From an uncultured Caulobacterales bacterium (GTDB taxonomy: Bacteria > Pseudomonadota > Alphaproteobacteria > Caulobacterales > Caulobacteraceae): a stretch of DNA of 64,000 bases. Positions 8,340 through 17,098 of the stretch are shown here, one piece after another. The notes under the pieces were generated by a model that worked only from the letters and a program-made list of their open reading frames with translations, had not been told where the DNA came from and did not search any database. The first letter of the stretch is position 1, and every line of letters starts with the position of its first letter. A program made the translations under genes and the position numbers. The stretch lies in NCBI GenBank assembly GCA_903862425.1, contig CAIOYC010000009.1, positions 434,001-498,000 of the forward strand. Direction: 5' to 3'.

Positions 8340-9455
8340 GTGAATTTCGACTACACCGACGACCAGAAGTTCCTGAAGGGCGAGGCGCGCAAATTCCTCG
8401 ACGCTCGCTGCACCCCCGCCATCGTGCGCGGCGTGCTCGATCATGCCGATCGCTCCTATGACGAGGGCCTGTGGAAGGCTGTTGCGGAGATGGGCTGGCT
8501 TGGCGCGGCCATCCCGGAGGCGCACGGCGGGCTGGGCCTCGGGCGTATAGAGTTGTGTGCCATCGCCGAAGAGCTCGGCCGGGTGGTCGCCCCCATTCCC
8601 TTCGCCTCGACGGTCTATTTCGTGGCAGAGGCGGTGATGCTGGCGGGCGCAGAGCAGCAGAAGAGCTGGGTGCTGCCCAAGATCGCCGCCGGCGAACTGA
8701 TCGGCTGTTTCGCCACCGCCGAAGGGCCGGGCGCGGTCACGCCGCAATCGATCCGTTGCGAGGTGAAGGGCGGCAAGCTCTACGGGACCAAGATACCAGT
8801 CACCGATGGCGACTGCGCCCATGTTGCGGTCGTGCTGGCCAACGAGAACGGCAAGCCCGGCCTCTACTTCGTCAACCTCGGCGAAGGCGGCGTGACGCGC
8901 GAGACCCTGACCACGCTCGACCCCACCCGCGGGGTGGCCAAGCTGACCTTCGACGGCGCGGGTGCGTGGCCCCTCGGCCCCCCCGGCGAGGGCTTTACCC
9001 TGATGGAGCAGGTGTTCGACCGCGCCGCCGTCTATCTCGCCTTCGAACAGGTGGGCGGCGCGGATCGGGCGCTGGAGATGGCCAAGAGCTATGCCCTGGA
9101 GCGCTATGCCTTCGGCCGGCCTATCGGCGGCTATCAAGCCATCAAGCACAAGCTGGCCGACATGTATGTGAAGAACGAACTGGCGCGGTCCAACGCCTAT
9201 TACGGGGCCTGGGCCCTGGCGACGGATGCAGGGGAGCTGCCCCTGGCGGCCTCGGCGGCGCGCGTGGCGGCCTCGGACGCCTTCTGGTTCGCCGCCAAAG
9301 AGAACATCCAGACCCACGGCGGCATGGGCTTCACCTGGGAGGTGGACGCGCACCTCTACTATCGCCGTTCCAAGCAGCTCGGCCTCGTCGCCGGCGGAGC
9401 CAAGGTCTGGAAAGAACGGCTGGTCAGCCAACTCGAACGTCGTAACGCGGCCTGA
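8340..9455 (+). CDS. Acyl-CoA dehydrogenase family protein (first of a pair)
   Basis: FAD-dependent acyl-CoA dehydrogenase of 371 residues, probably part of fatty-acid, steroid-side-chain or other CoA-thioester degradation. The N-terminal helical domain (TDDQKFLKGEARKFL), the middle beta domain (CFATAEGPGAVTPQ) and the C-terminal helical domain with FGRPIGGYQAIKHKLADM and THGGMGFTWEVDAHLYYRR are all present. The GMGFTWEVDAHLYYRR ending resembles the partner subunits of heterotetrameric enzymes such as FadE28-type proteins. GTG start at 8340. The next gene, 14 bases downstream, is a second acyl-CoA dehydrogenase, which supports a heteromeric enzyme. Substrate cannot be told from sequence. Confidence 0.92.
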   Translation: MNFDYTDDQKFLKGEARKFLDARCTPAIVRGVLDHADRSYDEGLWKAVAEMGWLGAAIPEAHGGLGLGRIELCAIAEELGRVVAPIPFASTVYFVAEAVMLAGAEQQKSWVLPKIAAGELIGCFATAEGPGAVTPQSIRCEVKGGKLYGTKIPVTDGDCAHVAVVLANENGKPGLYFVNLGEGGVTRETLTTLDPTRGVAKLTFDGAGAWPLGPPGEGFTLMEQVFDRAAVYLAFEQVGGADRALEMAKSYALERYAFGRPIGGYQAIKHKLADMYVKNELARSNAYYGAWALATDAGELPLAASAARVAASDAFWFAAKENIQTHGGMGFTWEVDAHLYYRRSKQLGLVAGGAKVWKERLVSQLERRNAA

Positions 9456-9469
9456 GCGAGGAAACGGAC

Positions 9470-10690
9470 ATGGATTTCAACGACAGCCCCGACGAAGCCG
9501 CCTACCGCGCCGAAGTACGGACCTGGCTCGACGCCAACGCCGCGCGCCGCAAGGACACCGCCTGGACCGATGAGGAGGATAGCTCCTCCATGGCCGCGTC
9601 AAAGGCCTGGCAGGCCAAGAAGGCGGCCGCCGGTTATGCCCAGATTACCTGGCCCAAGGCCTGGGGCGGTCCCGGCGGCACGCCGATCCAGCAGGTGATC
9701 TTCAATCAGGAAGAGGCCAATTACGACACCCCGCCCAACCCGTTCCAGATTGGGCTCGGCATGTGCGTGCCGACGGTAATGACCTTCGCCGACGACGCCA
9801 CCAAGCAACGCTTCGTCACCCCAGCCCTGAAGGGCGAGGAGATTTGGTGCCAGCTGTTCTCCGAACCGGCCGGCGGATCGGACGTGGCGGCGGCGCGCAC
9901 CCGCGCGGTCAAGGACGGTGACGAGTGGGTGATCAATGGCCAGAAGGTCTGGACCACCGGCGCCCAGTTCTCCGACTTCGGCATCGTGCTCGTGCGCACC
10001 AATGTGGAGACGCCCAAGCACAAGGGCCTGACCATGTTCTGGCTCGACATGAAGTCGCCGGGCGTGGAGGTGAAGCCGATCCACCAGATGTCCGGCGGCT
10101 CGGGCTTCAATGAGGTCTATTTCACTGACGTGAGGGTGAAGGACAGCCAGCGCCTCGGTGCGGTGGACGACGGCTGGAAGGTCGCGCTCGTCACCCTGAT
10201 GAACGAGCGTCTGGCCGTGGGCGGCTCAACCGGCGCGCAGTACGGCGATATCCTCAAGCTCGCGCGCGAAGTGATGGGCGCGGCCGGGCCGGCGCTGAAG
10301 GACGACGGCTTCCGGGAGAAGCTGGCCGAATGGTTCGTGCAGACCGAAGGGCTGAAGCTCACCCGCTTCCGTACCATGACGGCCTTGTCGCGAGGTCAGA
10401 CGCCGGGGCCGGAAAGCTCCATCGGCAAGGTGATCGCCGCCAAGCAGATGCAGGATCTGGCCAACGAGGCCGTGGAGATGGAGGACCAGTACGGCATCCT
10501 GTGGGACGAAGGGGCCTCGCCTCTGAAGGCCGCTTTCCAGAATTCGCTGATGTTTGCGCCGGGCCTGCGCATCGCCGGCGGCACCGACGAGATTCTCAAG
10601 AACATCATCGCCGAACGGGTGCTGGGCCTGCCCGGCGACATCCGCGTCGACAAGGATGTCGCCTTCAAGGATGCCCCGACGGGACGCTGA
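9470..10690 (+). CDS. Acyl-CoA dehydrogenase family protein (second of a pair)
   Basis: FAD-dependent acyl-CoA dehydrogenase of 406 residues. The FAD/substrate segment CQLFSEPAGGSDVAAARTRA, the beta-domain GQKVWTTGAQF, and the C-terminal IAGGTDEILKNIIAERVLGLP are hallmark features. The last motif is typical of the partner that contributes most of the FAD site. Start ATG 9470 with GAGGAAACGG upstream, 14 bases after the preceding dehydrogenase, so the two are one transcription unit and may form an alpha2beta2 complex (inference from precedent in actinobacterial steroid catabolism). A convergent PEBP gene ends two bases beyond its stop. Confidence 0.94.
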   Translation: MDFNDSPDEAAYRAEVRTWLDANAARRKDTAWTDEEDSSSMAASKAWQAKKAAAGYAQITWPKAWGGPGGTPIQQVIFNQEEANYDTPPNPFQIGLGMCVPTVMTFADDATKQRFVTPALKGEEIWCQLFSEPAGGSDVAAARTRAVKDGDEWVINGQKVWTTGAQFSDFGIVLVRTNVETPKHKGLTMFWLDMKSPGVEVKPIHQMSGGSGFNEVYFTDVRVKDSQRLGAVDDGWKVALVTLMNERLAVGGSTGAQYGDILKLAREVMGAAGPALKDDGFREKLAEWFVQTEGLKLTRFRTMTALSRGQTPGPESSIGKVIAAKQMQDLANEAVEMEDQYGILWDEGASPLKAAFQNSLMFAPGLRIAGGTDEILKNIIAERVLGLPGDIRVDKDVAFKDAPTGR

Positions 10691-10691
10691 C

Positions 10692-11297
10692 CTAGGCTGG
10701 GCTGTCGTCCGGCGCTTCGAACGTACCCACCAGTTCGCCGCTGACCAGGGTGCGCCCCTTGATGGCGTCCACCAGGATGCGCACGTCGGTCGTGGCCGGA
10801 TCGAGGTCCAGCATGCCGTCCAGCGCGAACAGCTGGAAATGGTAGTGATGCACGCCGTGGCCGGGCGGCGGCTTAGGACCGTACCAGCCCACCGCGCCGG
10901 TATCGTTGCGGCCCTGCACGGCGGCTTGCGGCGTCAGCAGGCGCGTCTCGTTCGGAACGCCGAGGGGCAGGCCGACCGCGTGGCCCTCGATGTTCCAGAT
11001 CAGCCAGTGGATGAAGGGCTGTTCGCGCGGTGCGTCGGGGTCCTCTACGATCAGCGCGAATGCGCCGGCGTCCTCCACCGGATTCCAGTTCAGTTCCGGC
11101 GAGGGGCCCTGCTGGTCGGCGCTGTGGGTTGGATCGATCCACCCATCGATGTCGAGGGCGGGAGACGTGATGACGATGCCGTCGTCGCTAATGGGGGTGA
11201 TCCTGAGGATGGAGATCGCTGCGCCGGAATGGGTCGGTGGCGGCGGCGTCTCGAGCTTGTGGTGGGCATGAGCCTCATGAGTCATGCGATTGGCCAT
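10692..11297 (-). CDS. YbhB/YbcL-type phosphatidylethanolamine-binding (PEBP) family protein
   Basis: A 201-residue member of the PEBP/Raf-kinase-inhibitor-like family. Family marks are SPELNWNPVEDAGAFALIVEDPDAP (split across the ligand pocket), PFIHWLIWNI, RNDTGAVGWYGPKPPPGHG and HHYHFQLFALD. Bacterial members are small cytosolic proteins of unclear function. Start ATG 11297 has GAGGAG eight bases upstream. An N-terminal His-rich patch (HEAHAHHK) precedes the domain. No signal peptide. It stands alone between convergent and divergent neighbours. Confidence 0.93.
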   Translation of the reverse strand: MANRMTHEAHAHHKLETPPPPTHSGAAISILRITPISDDGIVITSPALDIDGWIDPTHSADQQGPSPELNWNPVEDAGAFALIVEDPDAPREQPFIHWLIWNIEGHAVGLPLGVPNETRLLTPQAAVQGRNDTGAVGWYGPKPPPGHGVHHYHFQLFALDGMLDLDPATTDVRILVDAIKGRTLVSGELVGTFEAPDDSPA

Positions 11298-11449
11298 AGT
11301 CGAGCTCCTCGTTCACCAAGGGGGTAACCCGTTGACGGGACTAAGGTTCGGCTTGACCATTTACAGCGTCGCCGAGCGGCGCGACACTTCGGCCGCGACC
11401 ATAGCGGCCCGCCTTGGGCCGGCATGAGTTCGGCGCGGGAGTAGACTTG

Positions 11450-12430
11450 ATGGCTGGCGCCGACTGGACGAGACGGGGGCTGAGCGCGGCAGGGGCCGCC
11501 GCCTTGTTCGCCGCCACGGCGGGTCCCGGGCAGGCGCAGGTAGCGCCATCGCCTGGCGCTCCGCCGAAAACAGCCGTCCCGCCCGACGCTATCGGTACAG
11601 GGCTCGACGAGTCGGACCGGATGACGGTTCCGGTGCTGATCAACGGCCAGGGACCCTATCCCTTCGTGGTCGATACGGGGGCCGAACGCAGCGCGGTCTC
11701 TGCCGAACTGGCGGCGGAGCTGATGCTGGTCCCCGGCCCGCCTATGGTCGTGCACGGGGTGGCGGGGTCGCTCGTCACGCCCTCGGTCGTAGCGGACAGC
11801 CTCGCGGTAGGCGGCCGACGCATGGACAATCCGACCCTGCCCTTGCTCAGCGCCGCCAATATCGGGGCGATGGGGGTGCTCGGCATCGATGCGGTGCACG
11901 ATCAGCGGGTGAGTTTGGACTTCGTGAACAAGCGCATCGTGGTCAGCCCGACGGCGGCGCGCGATCATACCTTCACCGACATCGTGGTGCGGGCAAAGAG
12001 CCGGTTCGGACAGTTGGTGCTGGTCGACTCCTACTTCCAGCAGCACACGGTGCTGGTGGTGATCGACACCGGCGCACAGAACACCATCGGCAACAACGCC
12101 CTACGGGCCAGAGTGCAGCACGAGAGCCTGAACGGCCCTCCGCACGCGGACATTTTCAGCGTCACGGGCCAAAGCACCACGGGCGACTGGGCCCTGATCT
12201 CGGCGGTGCATGTGGGCGGCTTCGAGATGAGCCACCTGCCGGTCCTGTTCTCGGATCTGCACAGCTTCGAGCGTTGGCGCCTGCAGGATCAGCCGGCGCT
12301 ACTGCTGGGCATGGACGTGCTGCGCCAGTTCGAAACGGTGGATATAGATTTTCCCCGGCGCGAGGTCCGCTTCCACAATCTGATGACGCCAGGCCAGCGG
12401 CTCACCAGCACAGGGTCGCGGCTCAGCTGA
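11450..12430 (+). CDS. Exported retropepsin-like aspartyl protease
   Basis: A 326-residue protein with two aspartic-protease DTG motifs, VDTGAERS with Asp75 and IDTGAQNT with Asp206, i.e. a single-chain pseudodimer of the retropepsin-like family. The N-terminus WTRRGLSAAGAAALFA to about residue 30 (GQAQ) looks like a signal peptide with twin arginines, so periplasmic location, possibly via Tat, is likely. Start ATG 11450 is preferred over the upstream TTG at 11414 because GGGAG lies just before it and the signal peptide then has a normal length. Proteolytic activity is inferred from the two intact DTG sites; substrate unknown. Confidence 0.88.
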   Translation: MAGADWTRRGLSAAGAAALFAATAGPGQAQVAPSPGAPPKTAVPPDAIGTGLDESDRMTVPVLINGQGPYPFVVDTGAERSAVSAELAAELMLVPGPPMVVHGVAGSLVTPSVVADSLAVGGRRMDNPTLPLLSAANIGAMGVLGIDAVHDQRVSLDFVNKRIVVSPTAARDHTFTDIVVRAKSRFGQLVLVDSYFQQHTVLVVIDTGAQNTIGNNALRARVQHESLNGPPHADIFSVTGQSTTGDWALISAVHVGGFEMSHLPVLFSDLHSFERWRLQDQPALLLGMDVLRQFETVDIDFPRREVRFHNLMTPGQRLTSTGSRLS

Positions 12431-12434
12431 CAGG

Positions 12435-13049
12435 TCAGGCATAGTTGAAGCTGATCGAGACGCGCGGCTGTCTGGCGGCGTTGGCGACCACCTCGTGACG
12501 CAACCAACTCTCCCAGAGATAGAGCGTACCCGGGCTGGGTTGTAGGTAGACGAAACGGCGGCGCTCTTCGGGCGCTTCGGCCGTCGGGGACGGCGCCGCC
12601 ATCATCATCGGCAGGCGCGGATCTTCCAGCTTCAACGCCCCGGCCCCTCGCGGCGTGGCGAGGTAGAGTGTGCCGGAGATGACGCTATGCGGATGGATGT
12701 GCCCCGAATGGGCGCCCTTGGGCTCAAGTACATTTACCCAAAGGCTGTCCAGCTTCAGCCGCCGCCCTCCGAGGTCAAAGTGCAGTTCCTTCGCGAAGGC
12801 GGCCGCCTGCCTGTCGAGGATGCGCTTCAGGTCGGCGAAGGCGGTGGCGCGGTTAGGCAGGTCGTTCAGCGAGGCGTAGGAGGTATAGCCAGGATACCCG
12901 TTCGCCTTGCACCAGGCCTGCCCCGCCCGATCTTCCTCCACCAGCATATCGACGGCGTCGGAAAGCTCCTGCGCCAATATCGCCCAGCCGCGCTCGGTGG
13001 TAAGGTCGGCGTCGAACAGGCTGGTCGGGAAGAGATTGCGTATGGCCAC
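12435..13049 (-). CDS. Putative 2OG-Fe(II) oxygenase (TIGR02466-type)
   Basis: About 204 residues if translation starts at the GTG at 13049 ([16 protein letters not shown]). The core [15 protein letters not shown] gives an HxH pair, a later SWLRHEV supplies the distal His, and [11 protein letters not shown] the 2-oxoglutarate-binding Arg; this is the double-stranded beta-helix pattern of the TIGR02466 family, whose substrates are unknown. The frame stays open far upstream across thyA on the other strand, but that extension is a shadow of thyA. The start is uncertain because no good Shine-Dalgarno is seen. The 3' end is four bases from the convergent protease gene. Confidence 0.85.
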   Translation of the reverse strand: MAIRNLFPTSLFDADLTTERGWAILAQELSDAVDMLVEEDRAGQAWCKANGYPGYTSYASLNDLPNRATAFADLKRILDRQAAAFAKELHFDLGGRRLKLDSLWVNVLEPKGAHSGHIHPHSVISGTLYLATPRGAGALKLEDPRLPMMMAAPSPTAEAPEERRRFVYLQPSPGTLYLWESWLRHEVVANAARQPRVSISFNYA

Positions 13050-13151
13050 GGCGATGGAGGTCGCATGTGTCGCGCGCTTCGTCCACAGGCGCGTTTCGCG
13101 AGGCCTGATTGTGGTTGCGAATCGCGTCACCCTCCGCTTCGGAGTCTTGCC

Positions 13152-14027
13152 ATGAATGCAGTTGCCCGAATTACACCCCCGGCGGAAACGGCGGTGTCGC
13201 TCGATGCAGCGACGGCTGGAGAACGCGCCTATCTCGACCTTCTGCGGGACGTGCTGGATCACGGCGTGGAGCGCGCGGATCGCACGGGCGTCGGGACGCG
13301 CGGCGTGTTCGGGCGGCAAATCCGGTTCGATCTGTCGGTCGGTTTTCCCCTGCTGACCACCAAGAAGCTGTTCACCCGCGCCATCGTGCTGGAGTTGCTC
13401 TGGTTTCTCGCAGGCTCCACCAATGTGAAATGGTTGCAGGAGCGGGGCTGCACCATCTGGGACGAGTGGGCCGACGCCGAGGGCGAGCTCGGCCCCGTCT
13501 ATGGCAAGCAATGGCGCTCCTGGGCGACTCCCAAGGGTGAAAGTATCGACCAGATCGCCAAGCTGGTGGTCAATCTGAGGGCTAACCCCTATTCGCGCCG
13601 GCACGTGGTCTCGGCCTGGAACCCGGCGGATGTGGACGACATGGCCCTGCCGCCGTGTCATTGCCTGTTCCAGTTCTTCGTCGCGCCTGGACCTGACGGG
13701 CGGGACCGGTTGTCGTGCCAGCTCTATCAGCGCTCCGCCGATATCTTCCTCGGCGTGCCGTTCAACATCGCCTCCTACGCTCTGCTCACCCACATGGTGG
13801 CGGAAACCCTTGGCCTTGAGGTGGGTGAATTCGTCCACAGCTTTGGCGATCTGCACCTCTATCTGAACCATGTGGATCAGGCGAAGGAGCAGCTGTCGCG
13901 CACGCCGCGCGCCCCACCCACCCTCAAGCTCGATCGCCGCGACAGCCTGTTCGACTACGTGTTTGAGGACGTGGCGTTCGAATCCTACCATCCGCACGCC
14001 GCCATCAAGGCTCCGGTGGCGGTTTGA
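13152..14027 (+). CDS. thyA: Thymidylate synthase
   Basis: Converts dUMP and 5,10-methylene-THF to dTMP and dihydrofolate in the cytosol. 291 residues; catalytic Cys169 in [12 protein letters not shown], the [11 protein letters not shown] phosphate loop, the dimer-derived arginines in [14 protein letters not shown], and the folate-binding [11 protein letters not shown] motif are intact. The N-terminal 20 residues are extra relative to the E. coli enzyme, so a slightly later start is possible. Its stop overlaps the start of folA by four bases, coupling the enzyme to the reductase that recycles its dihydrofolate product. Confidence 0.98.
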   Translation: MNAVARITPPAETAVSLDAATAGERAYLDLLRDVLDHGVERADRTGVGTRGVFGRQIRFDLSVGFPLLTTKKLFTRAIVLELLWFLAGSTNVKWLQERGCTIWDEWADAEGELGPVYGKQWRSWATPKGESIDQIAKLVVNLRANPYSRRHVVSAWNPADVDDMALPPCHCLFQFFVAPGPDGRDRLSCQLYQRSADIFLGVPFNIASYALLTHMVAETLGLEVGEFVHSFGDLHLYLNHVDQAKEQLSRTPRAPPTLKLDRRDSLFDYVFEDVAFESYHPHAAIKAPVAV

Positions 14028-14539
14028 CCCCTATCCTGACGGTGGGACCCGTCGCCCGCGCCCGCAACGGGGTGATCGGGCGGGACGGAGGCCTGCCCTG
14101 GCGGCTGTCCTCCGACCTCAAGCTGTTCAAGGCCCTGACCCTCGGCAAGCCGTTGATCATGGGTCGCAAGACCTGGGACAGCTTGCCGCGCAAGCCTCTG
14201 CCCGGGCGGATGAACCTGGTGCTGACACGCGACGGGTCGTTTGAGCCACGTGGCGCGCTGACCTTCGAGGATTTCGGCGAGGCCGTTAGCGTGGCGCGCG
14301 AACAGGCCGAGGAGGACGGGATCGACGAGGTATGCGTCATCGGCGGCGCGGCCCTGTTCGCCATTGCCCTGCCGCGCGCGAAGCGCCTCTACATTACTGA
14401 GGTCGAGGCCGAGGTGGAGGGCGATGTGAGCTTCCCGCCCTTCGACGAGAGCCGTTGGCGAGAAGTACGGCGCGAGGCCTATCCTGCGGGGCCGGACGAT
14501 GAGCATGCCTTCACCTTCCGCCAGCTGGAACGGCGCTAG
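14024..14539 (+). CDS. folA: Dihydrofolate reductase
   Basis: NADPH-dependent reduction of dihydrofolate to tetrahydrofolate. 171 residues with the [18 protein letters not shown] active-site segment (the acidic residue that protonates folate is expected in the DLKLFK helix), [14 protein letters not shown] for the cofactor, and [14 protein letters not shown]. The start codon is TTG at 14024, overlapping the thyA stop as TTGA. The stop lies inside a perfect palindrome (14532-14543). Typical length for the chromosomal enzyme. Confidence 0.97.
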   Translation: MTPILTVGPVARARNGVIGRDGGLPWRLSSDLKLFKALTLGKPLIMGRKTWDSLPRKPLPGRMNLVLTRDGSFEPRGALTFEDFGEAVSVAREQAEEDGIDEVCVIGGAALFAIALPRAKRLYITEVEAEVEGDVSFPPFDESRWREVRREAYPAGPDDEHAFTFRQLERR

Positions 14540-14605
14540 CGCCTCGCTCAGCGCACTTTGCGGCTTTGAACCCGCTCCCGCTTCGCCGCAAAGCGCGCTA
14601 GCGCG
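14532..14605. repeat. Palindrome cluster and stem-loop after folA
   Basis: GGCGCTAGCGCC (14532-14543) covers the folA stop; a second copy of its core, CGCGCTAGCGCG, lies at 14594-14605. Between them 14551-14564 (GCGCACTTTGCGGC) pairs with 14585-14598 (GCCGCAAAGCGCGC) with one mismatch. No T-run follows, so this is at best a factor-dependent terminator or RNA-stabilising hairpin for the thyA-folA mRNA. Confidence 0.45.
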
Positions 14606-14673
14606 ATGGGTAACCGCCGCTATAGTCCGGACTGAACGCCGCTCACCCGACGAAGCGGCGCACGGAGGACGCC

Positions 14674-15585
14674 ATGGATATCGAACTCGTCTGCGACGGG
14701 CTGCAGTTTCCCGAGGGCCCGATCGCCATGGCCGATGGCTCCATCGTGCTGGTGGAGATTCAGCGCAAGACGCTCACCCGCGTCACGCCCGATGGCCGGC
14801 GCGAAACCATCGCCGACTGCGGCGGCGGGCCCAACGGGGCGGCGATTGGCCCGGATGGCGCCGTCTACATCACCAATAACGGCGGTTCTTTCGCCTATCA
14901 CGACGTCGAAGGGCTGAATGTGCCGGGCGCCACGCCGCCGAGCCACAAGGGCGGTTCGATCCAGCGGGTAGACCTGAAGACCGGCGCGGTGACGACCCTT
15001 TATACGGAGTGCGACGGGCGTCGTCTGGAGGGGCCTAACGACCTCGTATTCGACAAACAGGGGGGCATCTGGTTCACCGACCATGGCTCGACCATCCCCA
15101 ACGGGCGCAAGTTCGGCGGGCTTTACTACGCCAAGCCTGATGGATCGCAGATCACCCGTCTGCGCGACGACCTTTATTCCCCCAACGGCGTGGGGCTCTC
15201 GCCCGACGAGAGCGTGGTCTACGTGGCCGACACCCATCTGGGCCGTCTGTGGGCGTTCGATGTCACCGCGCCGGGGGCGCTGACCGAGCCGCCGCCGTTC
15301 CAGCCGGGCCGGGTGGTGTGCAACCTGCCGGGCTATCAGCTGCTCGACAGCCTGGCGGTGGAGGCGGGGGGCAAGGTCTGCGTCGCCACCATCATCAATG
15401 GCGGCATAACTGCCTTTGACCCGGATGGATCGACCGAGCACTTCGCCTTTCCCGACATCCTCTGCACCAATATCTGTTTCGGCGGCGAGGATATGCGCGA
15501 CGCCTGGGTCTGCGCCTCGGGCACTGGCAAGCTCTACAAGTGCCGCTGGCCCCGACCGGGCCTGAAGCTCAACTTCAACGCCTAG
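14674..15585 (+). CDS. SMP-30/gluconolactonase-like beta-propeller hydrolase
   Basis: A 303-residue six-bladed beta-propeller protein of the SMP-30/gluconolaconase/LRE family. Diagnostic blade motifs are CDGLQFPEGPIAM (the metal-binding Glu), GGGPNGAAIGPDG, LEGPNDLVFDKQGGIWFTD (Asn and Asp ligands) and YSPNGVGLSPDESVVYVADT. Such enzymes hydrolyse sugar lactones or related esters in the cytosol with a divalent metal. No signal peptide. Start ATG 14674 with GGAGG eight bases before. No sugar-catabolic neighbours are present, so the substrate stays unknown. Confidence 0.92.
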   Translation: MDIELVCDGLQFPEGPIAMADGSIVLVEIQRKTLTRVTPDGRRETIADCGGGPNGAAIGPDGAVYITNNGGSFAYHDVEGLNVPGATPPSHKGGSIQRVDLKTGAVTTLYTECDGRRLEGPNDLVFDKQGGIWFTDHGSTIPNGRKFGGLYYAKPDGSQITRLRDDLYSPNGVGLSPDESVVYVADTHLGRLWAFDVTAPGALTEPPPFQPGRVVCNLPGYQLLDSLAVEAGGKVCVATIINGGITAFDPDGSTEHFAFPDILCTNICFGGEDMRDAWVCASGTGKLYKCRWPRPGLKLNFNA

Positions 15586-15931
15586 TATGATTTCGGGCAC
15601 GCTCGTCGCCGGGCGTGTCCGTTTTCCGCGAAAACGCCGGACACGCCGGACATCCGGACACTTCTCACTCGTCCCTTCGGCATGGTGACGTGCCGGGACC
15701 GGCGGGCGCCCGCCTGTATTGCGGTGGACGAACTTCTTGGACCATCCCGTCAGATTAAGCCGGCTTTGGGCGCCGGGGATAAAATGGCGCTGATGCCGCT
15801 GAAACCCTTATGCAATCAGGCCGGCTGAGCGGCGCGGCGGGGGATAGCCCACGGGCCTATCCGCCTATCCGAAGAGGGTATCGCATGAGCGTGGCGGGGA
15901 GGTGTGGGAGGTCGGGGCCCGCCGTCTAAGC
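15586..15931. other. Gap of about 345 bases with a stem-loop and short repeats, no gene seen
   Basis: Convergent gap between the SMP-30 gene and the small lipoprotein gene. Near its left end GGCGTGTCCG (15612-15621) pairs perfectly with CGGACACGCC (15638-15647), with an inner TTTTC/GAAAA pairing, and an octamer CCGGACAY is repeated three times between 15637 and 15661. The hairpin may terminate the SMP-30 transcript although it has no T-run. The rest (15662-15931) shows no start with coding character, tRNA or riboswitch that I can recognise. Confidence 0.5.
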
Positions 15932-16153
15932 CTAGCGCTGACCCTTCTTGCCGCCGCCGGTGACCGTACGCACGGCGCCGCCGGCCACGTCCGCCGTGGC
16001 GCCCACCGCTGTGGAGGCGACCTTGACCGTGGCGCCGACCGCCGCGGCAGTGACGCCGACCGCCGCGCCGCCGACCGCGGCGACGACGCAGCCGCCAAGG
16101 GCCGGGGCGGCGAGGATAAGAACGCTTAGAACGAGGCGGGCGGCGCGGGTCAC
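15932..16153 (-). CDS. Small predicted lipoprotein, low complexity
   Basis: A 73-residue protein with a lipoprotein signal: basic MTRAAR, hydrophobic LVLSVLILAAPA, and lipobox ALGGC with Cys22. The mature part is almost only Ala/Val/Gly/Thr in runs such as AAVGGAAVGVTAAAVGATV, ending in a basic GGGKKGQR tail. Such sequences probably form an amphipathic or membrane-apposed helix with regular small residues. I do not recognise a named family. It is followed by pirin upstream on the same strand (86 bases apart). Confidence 0.6.
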   Translation of the reverse strand: MTRAARLVLSVLILAAPALGGCVVAAVGGAAVGVTAAAVGATVKVASTAVGATADVAGGAVRTVTGGGKKGQR

Positions 16154-16239
16154 GGCGATCTCCGAAGACGACGCACCGTCCTTAACATGGACAGGGTTAC
16201 TAAGAGCTAGCGGCCGATCGGCGCACCGGCCTTCGGCGG

Positions 16240-16941
16240 TCAGGCCGCATCGACCAGCACCAGTTCGGCGTCGTCCAGCGCCTTCACGCTCAACGCTGTC
16301 TCGCCGGTGACCGCCGCGCCGTCCCTTGCGTCGAGGCGCACCCCGTTCACCTCCACCGCGCCCCTGGCCGAGACCAGATAGGCGTGGCGGGATGGGTCGA
16401 GGCTGTATTCGGTCGCCTCTCCGGCCTTCAGCGTGGCGCCCAGTACCCGCGCCTCGGCCCGGATCGGCAGGGCGCTGTCCTTGTCCTGTTCATAGCCGGA
16501 AGCCAGGGGCACGAATTTGCCGGAGCGGTCGTCCTTGGGGAAGGGCTTCATCCCCCAATAGGGGTCGCCGCCGCGGGTGGTGGGCTCGATCCAGATCTGG
16601 AACAGGGTCGTCTGGTCGTTTTCCAGATTGTATTCGGCGTGGCGCACGCCTTGTCCGGCCGACATCACCTGCACGTCGCCCGGACCCGTGCGCCCCTTGT
16701 TGCCCATGGAGTCCTGGTGGGTGATGGCGCCTTCGCGGACATAGGTGATGATCTCCATGTCCGAGTGCGGGTGCGGGGGGAAGCCGGACTGTGGCTGGAT
16801 CTCGTCATCGTTCCACACGCGCAGGGCGCCCCAGCCCATGTTCTTGGGGTCGTAATAGTTGGCGAACGAAAAGTGGTGGCGGGCCTTCAGCCACCCATGG
16901 TCGGCGCCGCCGAGCGCGGCGAAGGGACGCTTTTCGATCAT
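16240..16941 (-). CDS. Pirin family protein (YhhW/YhaK-like bicupin)
   Basis: A 233-residue bicupin. The N-terminal cupin holds the iron-site motif PHPHSDMEIITYV with later QGVRHAEYN, as in pirins and the quercetin-2,3-dioxygenase YhhW; FANYYDPKNMGWGALRVWNDD is also typical. Start ATG 16941 (MIEKRPFAALGG) is chosen because GGAGCG precedes it; a TTG 33 bases upstream lacks one. Cytosolic; in bacteria some members oxidise flavonols, but a physiological role is not established. Confidence 0.93.
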   Translation of the reverse strand: MIEKRPFAALGGADHGWLKARHHFSFANYYDPKNMGWGALRVWNDDEIQPQSGFPPHPHSDMEIITYVREGAITHQDSMGNKGRTGPGDVQVMSAGQGVRHAEYNLENDQTTLFQIWIEPTTRGGDPYWGMKPFPKDDRSGKFVPLASGYEQDKDSALPIRAEARVLGATLKAGEATEYSLDPSRHAYLVSARGAVEVNGVRLDARDGAAVTGETALSVKALDDAELVLVDAA

Positions 16942-17040
16942 CTGACGCTCCGAAGATTCAAACTGAACCTGCAACTGTTGCGGATTAGATAGGGCGCCGG
17001 GAGGGTTTGTAAAGGGGCGGGCGGCGGAGCGGGGCGGAAC

Positions 17041-17070
17041 GAAAAAGGGGCGGCCCGTGAAGGCCGCCCC
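17041..17070 (-). terminator. Rho-independent terminator of the secreted repeat-protein gene
   Basis: On the minus strand GGGGCGGCC, a six-base loop and GGCCGCCCC form a perfect 9-bp GC stem (17047-17055 with 17062-17070) followed by five T (17042-17046). It lies 28 bases after the stop codon of the gene at 17099-18583. Confidence 0.85.
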
Positions 17071-17098
17071 TGATCCGTGTGGTCCGAAGGATCGTCGC

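Noticed and set aside
13050-13997. Long minus-strand frame continuing upstream of the 2OG-oxygenase-like gene
   Set aside because: It lies opposite thyA, has no family similarity, and reads as low-quality Arg/His-rich sequence; it is a codon-bias shadow.
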